Source of the DNA: Paramagnetospirillum kuznetsovii
GTDB lineage: Bacteria > Pseudomonadota > Alphaproteobacteria > Rhodospirillales > Magnetospirillaceae
DNA: 52,221 bases
NCBI RefSeq assembly: GCF_003284725.1
Contig: NZ_PGTO01000020.1
Location: 1 to 52,221, forward strand
Direction: 5' to 3'
The position numbers were made by a program, and so were the translations under genes. Position 1 is the stretch's first letter, and every line of letters begins with the position of its first letter. Below are positions 43,899-52,105 of this stretch, piece by piece. The notes beneath the pieces were generated by a model. The model was given only the letters and a program-made list of their open reading frames with translations. It was not told the DNA's origin and did no database searches.

Positions 43899-43914
43899 TG
43901 GCCTGACGCTTGCA
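43899..43914 (+). promoter_or_regulatory. Sigma-54 promoter of flgE
   Basis: TGGCCTGACGCTTGCA fits the -24/-12 pattern TGGC-N7-TTGC exactly. It lies 44 bases upstream of the flgE start codon, with the expected transcript start near 43925 and ribosome site tggaggcgacg just before the ATG. Hook genes are often sigma-54-driven in proteobacteria. Confidence 0.88.
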
Positions 43915-43957
43915 TCGTGTCTTGGCGGATCAGTGTCCGTCGTGGATGGAGGCGACG

Positions 43958-46018
43958 ATGTTATTTGGTGCTTTCGGCAATGCAAGTCTGGCGATGCAGA
44001 CCATGGACCATGCGATGGGAACCATTTCCCAGAACATTGCCAACATCAACACGACCGGCTACAAGCGCAAGGACACCGAATTCAAGACGGTGATGTCCGA
44101 ATCCCACTCGTCGCCCGGAACAACCCAGAACAGCCCCACCGCGTCGACCGCGACCACCGGCCTCGACATCTTCGGCGTGCGCGCGGTCGACCGCTATATG
44201 ATCACTCAGCAAGGCACCATCGCGTCGACCAACAACTGGACGGATCTTGGCATCAACGGACGCGGCTTCTTCGTGGTAACCGCGCCGGATACGTCCGGAC
44301 AGCCGCAAGCCACTCTGTCGGAAAGCGACGCCCGCGGCACCCTGTATACCCGCGAAGGCAACTTCGTTCAGCAGGCGATCGGAACCAAGAGCTACTTCAC
44401 CACGGCCGGGGGACAATTCCTGATGGGCTGGATGGCCGACGCGCAGGGAAATATTCCAGGCGTGGCGACCACCGCGTCGTCGCCGGTAACCAGTTCAAGC
44501 GGCACGACGTCCAGTGCATCCACCGGCAAGCCCTCCATGACGCCCATCTACACCCTGCCGGGACAGACCATCCCCGGCGTCGCCACCACCGCCATTCAGA
44601 CGGTGATGAATCTTCCGGCCGACGCCGCCATGACCGCCAGTCCGCAAAGCTTCGTCAATACCAGCATCATCACCGACGGCACCGGCGCCGCCCAGGACTT
44701 GACCATGACCTGGACAAGGGTGGACGGCGACAATTGGACGGTGGACTTCTCGCTGCCGACCGGGCCAGCCTCGGGCAGCGTCGGAACCATCACATCCCCA
44801 TCGACCACGGTCGGCGCGACCACCTTGCCGCGCATGAATGTGACCATGGATCGCTTCGGCAATATCACCTCGCCCAGCACCTCGGCCTCGGGGACCGGCT
44901 TTGCCGATTTGTCCATCGCGTGGTCGGCGGGCGCCACCCCCACGACCACGGCCGCCGTCGATCTCAATACCCAGAAGCCGAGCCTCCATGAAGTTCCCAT
45001 CACCTTGACCGTCTACGACAACGCCTTTAATCCGGAAAACCTCATGGTCGGATTCGAGCGGACTTCCAGCGGCCAGTGGTATATGCGCATCAAGAATCCC
45101 ACCGCCAACGGTTCGGTGACCGCGCTCAGCGAGACCGGTGGAACGACCACCACGACAACCACGACGACCAGTTCCACCATTCCCGGGTCGGTGCCGATCA
45201 CCTTCGACGGCTCGGGCAAGATCATCACGCCAAGCACCATCAATTTAGGCTTCGCCTGGACTCCCAGCGTCGCGGCGACCACGCCCGCCACGGTGGCGGT
45301 GCCGACCGTGCTTCAGCCCTATACCTCGGCATTGCAGGCGGCAGCCCAGGGCGTGACGGCGCCCGGCATGCCCGCGACGGCGGCGCAGTTGACCACCTAT
45401 CAGACCTCGCTCGATACCGCCATCGGCGCGGTTGCCATCGCCGCCCCCGCCACGGCGGCCGATCTGACCGCCTATTCAGCATCGATCTACACTGCCTTCG
45501 CCACCGCCAACACCACCACCGCGACGGCCGCGTCCACCGCGGCCAGCAAGGCGGGCACCAACACCATCGCCCTCGACGTCTCCAAGCTGACCCAGTATGT
45601 GGGCAGCAAGGCCACCGCCATCGACATCAAGAGCAACGATCAGGACGGCTATGCCTCCGGCGTCATGGACGGCACCGAATTCATCAAGACCGGCGAACTG
45701 ATCGGCCATTTCAGCAATGGCCGCACCCGGACCCTGGCCATGGTTCCGGTGGCGACCTTTGTCGCCGCCGACAATCTCGACGCCATCTCGGGGACTTTGT
45801 TTCGTCGTACTCAGCAGGCGGGCGACATGACCATCGACTCCATTGGAGCGCAGGGCAGCGGGGCGCAGATCGTCGCCTCGGCGGTGGAGACCTCCAACGT
45901 GGATCTCGCCGACGAGTTTACCCGCATGATCATTACCCAGAAGGCCTATTCCATGAACGCCACGGTGTTCAAGACCGCCGACGAGATGTCGACCACCGCC
46001 CGCGATCTGATGAAATAG
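43958..46018 (+). CDS. flgE: Flagellar hook protein FlgE
   Basis: 686 residues; ATG at 43958 after tggaggcgacg. The N-terminus MLFGAFGNASLAMQTMDHAM with NIANINTTGYKRKDTEF and the C-terminus SNVDLADEFTRMIITQKAYS plus MNATVFKTADEM are the D0/D1 hallmarks of hook/rod proteins. DLGINGRGFFVV is typical of FlgE. The middle is long and low in complexity, Thr/Ser-rich, with a run of Thr near residue 400 and Ala/Thr-rich stretches at 470-560, larger than usual hooks (about 400-450 residues in enterics). No other flagellar gene is in the window. Sigma-54 promoter upstream. Confidence 0.93.
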   Translation: MLFGAFGNASLAMQTMDHAMGTISQNIANINTTGYKRKDTEFKTVMSESHSSPGTTQNSPTASTATTGLDIFGVRAVDRYMITQQGTIASTNNWTDLGINGRGFFVVTAPDTSGQPQATLSESDARGTLYTREGNFVQQAIGTKSYFTTAGGQFLMGWMADAQGNIPGVATTASSPVTSSSGTTSSASTGKPSMTPIYTLPGQTIPGVATTAIQTVMNLPADAAMTASPQSFVNTSIITDGTGAAQDLTMTWTRVDGDNWTVDFSLPTGPASGSVGTITSPSTTVGATTLPRMNVTMDRFGNITSPSTSASGTGFADLSIAWSAGATPTTTAAVDLNTQKPSLHEVPITLTVYDNAFNPENLMVGFERTSSGQWYMRIKNPTANGSVTALSETGGTTTTTTTTTSSTIPGSVPITFDGSGKIITPSTINLGFAWTPSVAATTPATVAVPTVLQPYTSALQAAAQGVTAPGMPATAAQLTTYQTSLDTAIGAVAIAAPATAADLTAYSASIYTAFATANTTTATAASTAASKAGTNTIALDVSKLTQYVGSKATAIDIKSNDQDGYASGVMDGTEFIKTGELIGHFSNGRTRTLAMVPVATFVAADNLDAISGTLFRRTQQAGDMTIDSIGAQGSGAQIVASAVETSNVDLADEFTRMIITQKAYSMNATVFKTADEMSTTARDLMK

Positions 46019-46025
46019 CGCTTCG

Positions 46026-47228
46026 CTACCGCGTCCAGGCTTTCAGCCTTTTGGCCGCCTCGGCCATGTCGGCGGCCGAGCCCGCATAGGAAAAGCGCAG
46101 GCTGCGCCCCCCCTCGAAAGGATCGAAGTCGATTCCCGGCGTCGCCGCCACGCCGGTTTCCGCCAGCATGCGGCGGCAGAAGTCGCGGCTGTCATTGGTC
46201 AGCTCGGAGACATCGGCATACAGATAAAAAGCCCCGTCCGACGGCGCCATGCGGGAAAATCCCGCCCCCGGCAATTCATTGAGCAGAATATCGCGATTGG
46301 CCCGATAGGCCGCGACGCGGGCATCCAGCTCCTCGCCGCAATCGAACACCACCTCGGCCGCCAATTGCGACAGGGTCGGCGGCGAGATGAACAGATTCTG
46401 CTGGAGGCATTCCACCGACCGGGCAAGGTCGTCGGGCAGCACCATCCAGCCCAAACGCCAGCCGGTCATGGCGTAGTATTTGGAGAAGCTGTTGACGACC
46501 ACGGCATGGGGCGCAGCCCCCGCCCCTGCCCCTGCCCCTGCCCCTGCCCCCGCCCCTGCCCCCGCCCCCGCCCCTGCCAGCGTCGCCGCCCGGGCGCCGA
46601 AGGTGATGCCGTGATAGATCTCGTCGGAGATCAGGCGGATGCCGCGTCCCTCGCACCATGCCCCCAGTGCCGCAACCTCGCGGGCGTCCAACATGCTGCC
46701 GGTCGGGTTGGAAGGACTTGCCACCACCGCCCCGTCAAGCCGCCCTTCCACCTTGGACAGGGCGTCGGCCGACAATTGCCAGCGGCTGGTTGGACCCACC
46801 GGAATATTGACGCACTCGATGTTCAGGGCCTTCAGGATATTACGATAGGCGGGATAGCCGGGCGCGGCCACCGCCACCCGGTCGCCGGGTTCGAAGGCGG
46901 CCAGGAAGGACAACAAAAACCCCGCCGACGACCCGGTGGTGACGCAAATGCGCTCGGGCGGCACTTGGGCGCCGTAGGTTTCGGCGTAGTGGCGGCTGAT
47001 ACGGGCGCGCAGCGCCTCGGTTCCCATGGCCAGGGTATAGCCCAGCGGCTGGTCGGCCAAGGCGCAGGCGGCGGCTTCGCGCACCCGTGCCGGTGCCTGA
47101 CCGGACGGCTGGCCCACTTCCAGATGGATGACGTCGCCGCCCTCGGCTTGACGCCTGGCGGCGTCGCGCATGACATCCATGACGATGAAGGGGGAAATGG
47201 CCCCCCGCTCGGCGGCCTTGAACGCCAT
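46026..47228 (-). CDS. Class I/II PLP aminotransferase (aspartate/tyrosine type)
   Basis: 400 residues, start overlapping the GGT-like stop (TAATG), hence coupled. Landmarks: HLEVGQPSGQAPARVREAA, ITTGSSAGF-type VTTGSSAGFLLSF, VASPSNPTGSMLD, SDEIYHGITFG, PLP lysine in NSFSKYYAMTGWRLGW, and the C-terminal Arg in GGRSLRFSYAG. Just before the lysine motif lies an unusual (Gly-Ala)n run of about eleven pairs, encoded by a hexanucleotide array (46516-46578). Such a run is not in typical relatives and probably makes an extended surface loop. Substrate unknown. Confidence 0.88.
   Translation of the reverse strand: MAFKAAERGAISPFIVMDVMRDAARRQAEGGDVIHLEVGQPSGQAPARVREAAACALADQPLGYTLAMGTEALRARISRHYAETYGAQVPPERICVTTGSSAGFLLSFLAAFEPGDRVAVAAPGYPAYRNILKALNIECVNIPVGPTSRWQLSADALSKVEGRLDGAVVASPSNPTGSMLDAREVAALGAWCEGRGIRLISDEIYHGITFGARAATLAGAGAGAGAGAGAGAGAGAGAAPHAVVVNSFSKYYAMTGWRLGWMVLPDDLARSVECLQQNLFISPPTLSQLAAEVVFDCGEELDARVAAYRANRDILLNELPGAGFSRMAPSDGAFYLYADVSELTNDSRDFCRRMLAETGVAATPGIDFDPFEGGRSLRFSYAGSAADMAEAAKRLKAWTR
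46516..46578. repeat. Hexanucleotide array (GCCCCY)10 inside the aminotransferase gene
   Basis: Ten consecutive copies of gcccct/gccccc plus a partial gcc. On the coding strand it reads as GlyAla pairs in frame, so changes of whole units keep the frame. Copies vary only at the last base (c or t). Confidence 0.9.
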
Positions 47229-48856
47229 TACCTCAGGCCCACCGCCGTCGCCATGCCGAAGCCGCGCGGATCGGTGGCCGCCTCGCAGCTTTCGGAATTC
47301 TTATAGCCGCCAGGGCAGTACAAGGCCTCTACCCGGCTTGGCATGGTCACCGGGCTGATCTGATGCCCGCGCTGTTGCAGCGAGGTGGGGTCCAGGGCAT
47401 GGGGCGCGCCTTCCACGAACACCGCGTCGGGCGCGCCGGGATGGACCAGGCGGGGCGCCGAGATGGCCTCGCCCAACGGTTTGTCGTCGGCAGCCGCGCC
47501 CAGGAAGGTCAAGGCCAGCGCCGCCGGAGCGGTGCCGCCCCCCGATGCCGCCCCGACGAAATGAACTTCGTTGGCGTTGTGGTTGACGGTCACCATGGTG
47601 GTGATGGCGGGCGGCCCGTTGGGGCCTGGGGTTCCGGCCAGGACGATGCCGGTGCCCGGCGCCACCCGCCCCACGCCGAACAAGCCGTAGGTCGTGACGC
47701 CGCATGCCACCGCCGAGCCCTGGCCATCCATGGCCACGAAGCCGGTCGCCAGCGGATAGTCGGAAGGCGGCCCGCTGATGCCGGGCGCCGGGACGTGACG
47801 CTCCGGATTGTAATCGGCCAGCAGGGCCTTCAGATGGGCCTCGGAGATCAGCGCCGAGCCCTCTTCGTTGCTCCAGCCGCTGGGTCGCATCCAGCGGGCG
47901 CGGTCGGCGAAGACCCGCGCCGAGAGCTCGGCCAGCAGATGGCTTCGCTCCACCGGGGCGGTATCGGACCAGCGAGGCCACAAGGCCCCCACCAACTGGG
48001 CGGCAACCGTGCTGCCCACCGAGGGCGGCGGCGCGAAATAGGCGGTCTCGTTGCCGAGCTTCAGCGTCAGGGCGTCGCGCCAGGTGGGCCGGATGTCGCG
48101 CAGGTCTTCCAGCGTCAGGGTGCCGCCGACGCTCTGGACCGACTTGATCAGCTCGCGGGCTCCGATTCCCACGTAGAAGTCACCGGTGTTGCGCCGTAGG
48201 TTGGCGATGATCGATGCCAGATGGGGCTGAGTGATGACGTCGCCTTCGCGCAGCACACTGCCGTCGGGGCGAAAGAAGATGGCGCGGGCGGCCATATCGC
48301 GGCCCAGAATGGGAACCGCCCTGGCCAGATCATTGGCCAGGGCGCGGGTCACCGGAACGCCGGTGCGCGCCAAGCGCTCGGGCTCGACCAAAAGGCTTTC
48401 AAAGCGCAGCTTGCCGTATTTGGCGTGCAAAGCGAAGAAGCCGCGCGGATTGGCGGGGACCGCCGTGGCCACGGCGCCGCCCGAGACAGAGCCGATGGCG
48501 GGAAATTCCATCACTTCCGTCTTTTTTCTGACAGGATCGTGTACTATGCAGGAACCGCCGCCGCCCAGGCTGGCGGCGGACGGATAGGTGACGGCCAGGG
48601 TGAAGTACATGGCGGTGGCCGCGTCGGCGGCGGTTCCTCCGGCGGAGAGCACGTCGCGCCCCACCACCATGGCGCGGGGCTCATCGGCCGCCACCATGCC
48701 TGCGAAGCCCTTGACGTAGCCGACGGTTCCGACCGCCCGCTTGTCGACGGCGTCGCAGGCGCCCAGGGCGAGCAGCGCCGCCAGTACCGCGACAGGTCGG
48801 CCGAGGCCAAGGCTTGCGCGCAACGTTTTGACCGACGGGGATTGATCCTTGTTCAC
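47228..48856 (-). CDS. Gamma-glutamyltransferase-family lipoprotein, probably without the nucleophile
   Basis: 542 residues from GTG 48856 (AGAAGGA eight bases upstream). A lipobox LGAC at residues 31-34 makes it a lipoprotein. The fold is that of GGT: MVAADEPRAMVVGRDVLSAGG and SLGGGGSCIVHDP in the large part, and FVAMDGQGSAVACGVTTYGLFGVGRVAPGTGI after the cleavage-site region. At that site, known GGT enzymes have TTHFxVxD; here the aligned residues are ATGFVAMD, so the first Thr, the nucleophile and self-cleavage residue, seems replaced by Ala. The SSM motif is likewise TTM (PPAITTM). An inactive or altered paralogue is the likely reading. Coupled to the aminotransferase. Confidence 0.75.
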   Translation of the reverse strand: MNKDQSPSVKTLRASLGLGRPVAVLAALLALGACDAVDKRAVGTVGYVKGFAGMVAADEPRAMVVGRDVLSAGGTAADAATAMYFTLAVTYPSAASLGGGGSCIVHDPVRKKTEVMEFPAIGSVSGGAVATAVPANPRGFFALHAKYGKLRFESLLVEPERLARTGVPVTRALANDLARAVPILGRDMAARAIFFRPDGSVLREGDVITQPHLASIIANLRRNTGDFYVGIGARELIKSVQSVGGTLTLEDLRDIRPTWRDALTLKLGNETAYFAPPPSVGSTVAAQLVGALWPRWSDTAPVERSHLLAELSARVFADRARWMRPSGWSNEEGSALISEAHLKALLADYNPERHVPAPGISGPPSDYPLATGFVAMDGQGSAVACGVTTYGLFGVGRVAPGTGIVLAGTPGPNGPPAITTMVTVNHNANEVHFVGAASGGGTAPAALALTFLGAAADDKPLGEAISAPRLVHPGAPDAVFVEGAPHALDPTSLQQRGHQISPVTMPSRVEALYCPGGYKNSESCEAATDPRGFGMATAVGLR

Positions 48857-50219
48857 GCGTATCTTCCTTCTGGTGACCATCGTGCTTGCCCTGTCGGGCG
48901 TTCCCGCCCTTGCGCAGCAGCAGCAAAAGCTCCGCTTCATTCGCGACGCGGAAGTGGAAAATACCATCCGCGTCTTCGGCGCGCCAATCTTTCAGGCGGC
49001 GGGTCTTGATCCCGCCGGAATTCGCATTCTGCTGCTCAACGATTCCACTCTCAACGCCTTCGTGGCGGGCGGCCAGAACATCTTCTTCCATACCGGACTG
49101 ATCATCCGCTCGGAAAATCCCGGCCAGCTGATCGGCGTCATGGCCCACGAAACCGGCCATATCGCGGGCGGCCACCTGATTCGCAATTCCGACGCCATGA
49201 GCAACGCGTCCACCGAGGCGATCCTGGCCATGCTGCTAGGCGCGGCGGCGGGCGCGGTGACCAAGAAGGGCGAAGCGGCCGGCGGCATCATGATGGGCGG
49301 TCAGGAAATGGCCATGCGCAGCCTGCTGGCCTTTTCCCGCAGCCAGGAACAACAGGCCGACCAGATGGCCATGCGCTTCCTGGAGGACAGCCGCGAATCG
49401 CCCAAGGGTCTGCTGGAATTCTTCGAGATTCTTGGCGATCAGGAGATCCTGGTCTCGGCCCGCCAGGATCCCTATGTGCGCACCCACCCGCTGACCCGCG
49501 ACCGCGTGTCCTTCGTGCGGGAACATGTGGCCAAATCCCCCTATGCCAATACCCCGTGGCCACCGGAATGGGTGGAGATGCATCGGCGCATCAAGGCCAA
49601 GCTGTTCGCCTTCATCGAACCGCCCGTCAAGACCTTCCAGCGCTACAAGGAGACCGACCAGAGCATCGAGGCCCGTTATGCCCGCGCCATCGCCAATTAC
49701 CGCAAGCCCGATATCGAGACGGCGCTGACCCAGATCGACGCCCTGATCAAGGAACGCCCCAAGGATCCCTATTTCTGGGAACTCAAGGGCCAGATGCTGT
49801 TCGAGAACGCCCGTGTCGCCGAATCCGTCGCGCCCTACAAGAAGGCGGTGCAATTGCTGCCCGACAGCGCCTTGCTGCGGATCGGCCTGGGATTGTCGCA
49901 GATCGAAAGCGAAGATCCCGCCCTGCTCAAGGACGCCGCCAACAACCTCGCCTATGCCGTCCGCCTGGAACCCGATGACCGTTTCGCTTGGCAACAACTG
50001 GCCATCGCCTATGGCCGCGACGACAACGAGGGCATGGCATCCTATGCCATGGCCGAATACCTGCTGCTCTCGGGCAAGCTGCCCGAAGCCAATTACCACG
50101 CCAACAAGGCGGAACAATTGCTGGGCAAGGGCGGCGCCATCTGGCTGCGCATTCAAGACATCAAGGAGCAGGCCTCCCAGGTCAAGGCCGCCAAGGAGCG
50201 GGACCGTAAATGGTGGTAA
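48849..50219 (+). CDS. BepA-like M48 metallopeptidase with TPR repeats
   Basis: 456 residues, start TTG at 48849 with gggga upstream; a later GTG (48873) has none. Signal peptide MFTRIFLLVTIVLALSGVPA, cleavage after LAQ. Metalloprotease motif HETGHIAGGH gives HExxH; the second Glu/His region is QEQQADQMAMRFL (zinc-ligand Glu/Asp). From about 260 on, TPR-like helices (ALTQIDALIKERPKDPYFWEL, AVQLLPDSALLRIGLGLSQI). This matches BepA (YfgC), a periplasmic protease for outer-membrane protein assembly. Its start codon overlaps the divergent lipoprotein's start by eight bases. Confidence 0.9.
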   Translation: MFTRIFLLVTIVLALSGVPALAQQQQKLRFIRDAEVENTIRVFGAPIFQAAGLDPAGIRILLLNDSTLNAFVAGGQNIFFHTGLIIRSENPGQLIGVMAHETGHIAGGHLIRNSDAMSNASTEAILAMLLGAAAGAVTKKGEAAGGIMMGGQEMAMRSLLAFSRSQEQQADQMAMRFLEDSRESPKGLLEFFEILGDQEILVSARQDPYVRTHPLTRDRVSFVREHVAKSPYANTPWPPEWVEMHRRIKAKLFAFIEPPVKTFQRYKETDQSIEARYARAIANYRKPDIETALTQIDALIKERPKDPYFWELKGQMLFENARVAESVAPYKKAVQLLPDSALLRIGLGLSQIESEDPALLKDAANNLAYAVRLEPDDRFAWQQLAIAYGRDDNEGMASYAMAEYLLLSGKLPEANYHANKAEQLLGKGGAIWLRIQDIKEQASQVKAAKERDRKWW

Positions 50220-50253
50220 GGCGCCCGTCCGACGTTTTTCCGTCCAGGGGGGG

Positions 50254-50283
50254 TTGACCAAGACAGCGATATTCCTCTATAAG
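50254..50283 (+). promoter_or_regulatory. Promoter of tRNA-Phe
   Basis: TTGACC (50254-50259), 18 bases, TATAAG (50278-50283). The tRNA starts 27 bases further on. Strong hexamers and the right spacing. Confidence 0.75.
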
Positions 50284-50310
50284 CGCCTCCTCTTGACCAA
50301 GAGACGCCGT

Positions 50311-50386
50311 GCCCAGGTAGCTCAGTTGGTAGAGCATGCGACTGAAAATCGCAGTGTCGGTGGTTCGATTCCGCCCCTGGGCACCA
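50311..50386 (+). tRNA. tRNA-Phe (anticodon GAA)
   Basis: 76 bases with encoded CCA. Acceptor arms gcccagg and cctgggc pair fully; D arm with agctcagttggtagagc; anticodon arm tgcga-ctGAAaa-tcgca gives GAA; T arm with ggttcgattcc. The following base-pairing terminator at 50398 ends the transcript. The integrase gene starts its reading toward this tRNA from the other side, so its 3' end is the likely attachment site of the inserted element. Confidence 0.97.
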
Positions 50387-50397
50387 TCTAATTCCGA

Positions 50398-50432
50398 ACG
50401 GCCTGAAACTATTATGGTTTCAGGCCGTTTTT
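50398..50432. terminator. Terminator shared by tRNA-Phe and the integrase
   Basis: acggcctgaaac and gtttcaggccgt, perfect 12-bp stem with a 7-base loop (50398-50409, 50417-50428), followed by ttttt for the tRNA direction. The integrase stop codon (50420-50422) lies in the right arm, so the stem also ends that gene. Confidence 0.88.
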
Positions 50433-51553
50433 GTCCCACCGGCGGAATCGGAGGATGAAAGTGGGACACTTTCGTCCGTGTTCCGTTCCGGGACTAGCAG
50501 GTGCATCGCTGACGCGGCCAAGCGCTTCCGGTTCGCTTTCCGGGTATAGAGCGCCGCCTGTTTAGGGCTCTCCCAGCCATAGATCGCCATCAACTGATGT
50601 TCGGTTGCGCCGTTCTCGGCTGCGGCTGTCGCCCCCGCTTTACGCAATCCGTGTGCCGAGCAATGGGGCAGTCCTGCCTCGTTACAGCGCTTGCGGAACC
50701 AATTGCCGAATCCGTTTGCGGTGAAGGGCTTTCCGAACTCGGTGACGAGGTAGGCAAGATGTCCGGATGGCGAGGAGTCGAGGATGGCTCTGAGCTGCGG
50801 CAGGATCGGCAACTCGCGCTGCTTCGCCAAGTGCTTTAGCCCCTTCGCTTCGGTCCAAATGATCTTACTGCCACGCTCCATCTGGGGCCCCAGACGAACT
50901 ACGTCCGAGCGGCGCACACCTGTATACAGCAGCAGCGCCAGTGCCAGACGGGCCTTGCCGCCAACCGGGTGGTGTTGTTCGAATTGGATGACCTCATCCA
51001 GGCTCCAGGTATGAAAGCCTTCACTCCCGCTTTTTATATAAGGGACGTCCCTGGCTGGATTGGACTGGATATGACCGATCTGAGCTTCAAGGGCCCAACC
51101 AAACACCTGGCGCAGAGCCTTCACGATGGCATTAGCTGCCTCGGGCCTATCGGCACGCTCGTCGCGTAATGCGCGGACGTGGCGAGCCTCCATGCGGGCC
51201 ACTGGCTTTTGACCGTGCGGAATGCCGCCGGGCTTACTTGTGTCTCTGCATAGGCGATCAAGAATGCCGCGCCGGACATGGCGAGTCTTTTCATCCAGCC
51301 GTTTGAACTCGGCACAGGTGTAATATTTCTCGATGAGCCAACGGAGCGAACCCTGGGCAGACGGTCCCGGTCCCAGCTCTTCCTTTTTTGGCTCGCCCTC
51401 AAGTTCAGCGATGGCTGCGCGGTATTCGACCAAAAATTCCGGCGAGCCAATTTCGGTTTTCAGGCGCTTCTTGCGGCCATGCCGACGGACATAGATACGG
51501 ACATTACCGTGCCTATCAGTGTCCTCGACGATGTATTTCAGCCGCAGCCTCAT
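50420..51553 (-). CDS. Tyrosine recombinase / site-specific integrase
   Basis: 377 residues from the ATG at 51553 (GGGAG upstream); an ATG at 51574 would add seven residues. Catalytic residues: Arg in LLYTGVRRSDVVRLG, His-x-x-Arg in AHGLRKAGATAAAENG, and Tyr in AALYTRKANRKRLA. N-terminal arm-binding region with RHGRKKRLKTEIGSP. It faces and abuts the tRNA-Phe gene, the usual layout for a genomic island, ICE or prophage integrated in a tRNA. No excisionase seen. Confidence 0.93.
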   Translation of the reverse strand: MRLRLKYIVEDTDRHGNVRIYVRRHGRKKRLKTEIGSPEFLVEYRAAIAELEGEPKKEELGPGPSAQGSLRWLIEKYYTCAEFKRLDEKTRHVRRGILDRLCRDTSKPGGIPHGQKPVARMEARHVRALRDERADRPEAANAIVKALRQVFGWALEAQIGHIQSNPARDVPYIKSGSEGFHTWSLDEVIQFEQHHPVGGKARLALALLLYTGVRRSDVVRLGPQMERGSKIIWTEAKGLKHLAKQRELPILPQLRAILDSSPSGHLAYLVTEFGKPFTANGFGNWFRKRCNEAGLPHCSAHGLRKAGATAAAENGATEHQLMAIYGWESPKQAALYTRKANRKRLAASAMHLLVPERNTDESVPLSSSDSAGGTKTA

Positions 51554-51826
51554 GGTCTCCCTAACACATGTCATCGTCCCAGGGGTTCTGGTCGTCGCCG
51601 GACAAATCTAACGATTGGTGCTTCCAGCGTCCGAGCCATTTCGAGGCGCTCGCTTCGGGCCATAAGGAGACGTTGGAGCCTTACATGGCAGGGCTCTTTC
51701 TGCTAAAAGTAATGCTGCACGGGCCGATTGCTGGAGCAGACCCGCCCCATTTTCCGCACTGCGGGAAATGTATGTTGTTCGCTGAAACTGCGTTCCTCCC
51801 ACCGGAAATATTTGATCGGAGCTAAG
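51554..51826. other. 273-base interval in the island between integrase and DUF262 gene
   Basis: No convincing gene. An 85-codon plus-strand reading (51568-51825) ends just before the DUF262 start, but it shows no family features and has no clear ribosome site. The integrase promoter should lie here. Composition drifts from GC-rich to AT-rich across it. Confidence 0.4.
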
Positions 51827-52105
51827 ATGGCCACAACATTTGACGACCTAGAAGTCGAAGTTGAACCGGAGGACGACACCGTAACCGTCACATATGATAT
51901 TGCTACATATCCATCTGATTTCACATTATCTGGAATTGCCCAAATGTGGAAAGATGGAGATATTGAAATTCCAGATTTTCAGCGTGAGTTTGTCTGGACA
52001 ATTCGCCAGTCGTCTTTATTGATTGATTCTTTTCTCTGCGGATTGCCAGTTCCTCCAGTGTTCTTCTATGTTGACGAGGAAAACAAGAATCTTGTCATAG
52101 ATGGT
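51827..52105 (+). pseudogene. DUF262-family gene, cut after Ile-Asp-Gly
   Basis: ATG at 51827 after cggagctaag. The intact part (93 residues) is the DUF262 N-terminus: YPSDFTLSGIAQMWKDGDI, EIPDFQREFVWTIRQSSLLIDS, LPVPPVFFYVDEENKNLVIDG. The family then continues with the signature (I)DGQQRL, but here reading changes at once to unrelated GC-rich sequence (DLPWNFHPAMGRV) ending at a stop at 52175-52177. DUF262 proteins (GmrSD and others) are often nuclease/restriction parts on mobile islands. Gene is most likely interrupted by an inserted element. Confidence 0.75.

Noticed and set aside
46516-46578. Hexamer run as possible sequencing or assembly artefact causing a frameshift
   Set aside because: Frame is kept on both sides and the protein is full length, so it is read as a real in-frame repeat, though length should be checked.
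51568-51825. 85-codon frame before the DUF262 gene
   Set aside because: No ribosome site or family, and an overlapping minus-strand frame is equally open; left as non-coding interval.
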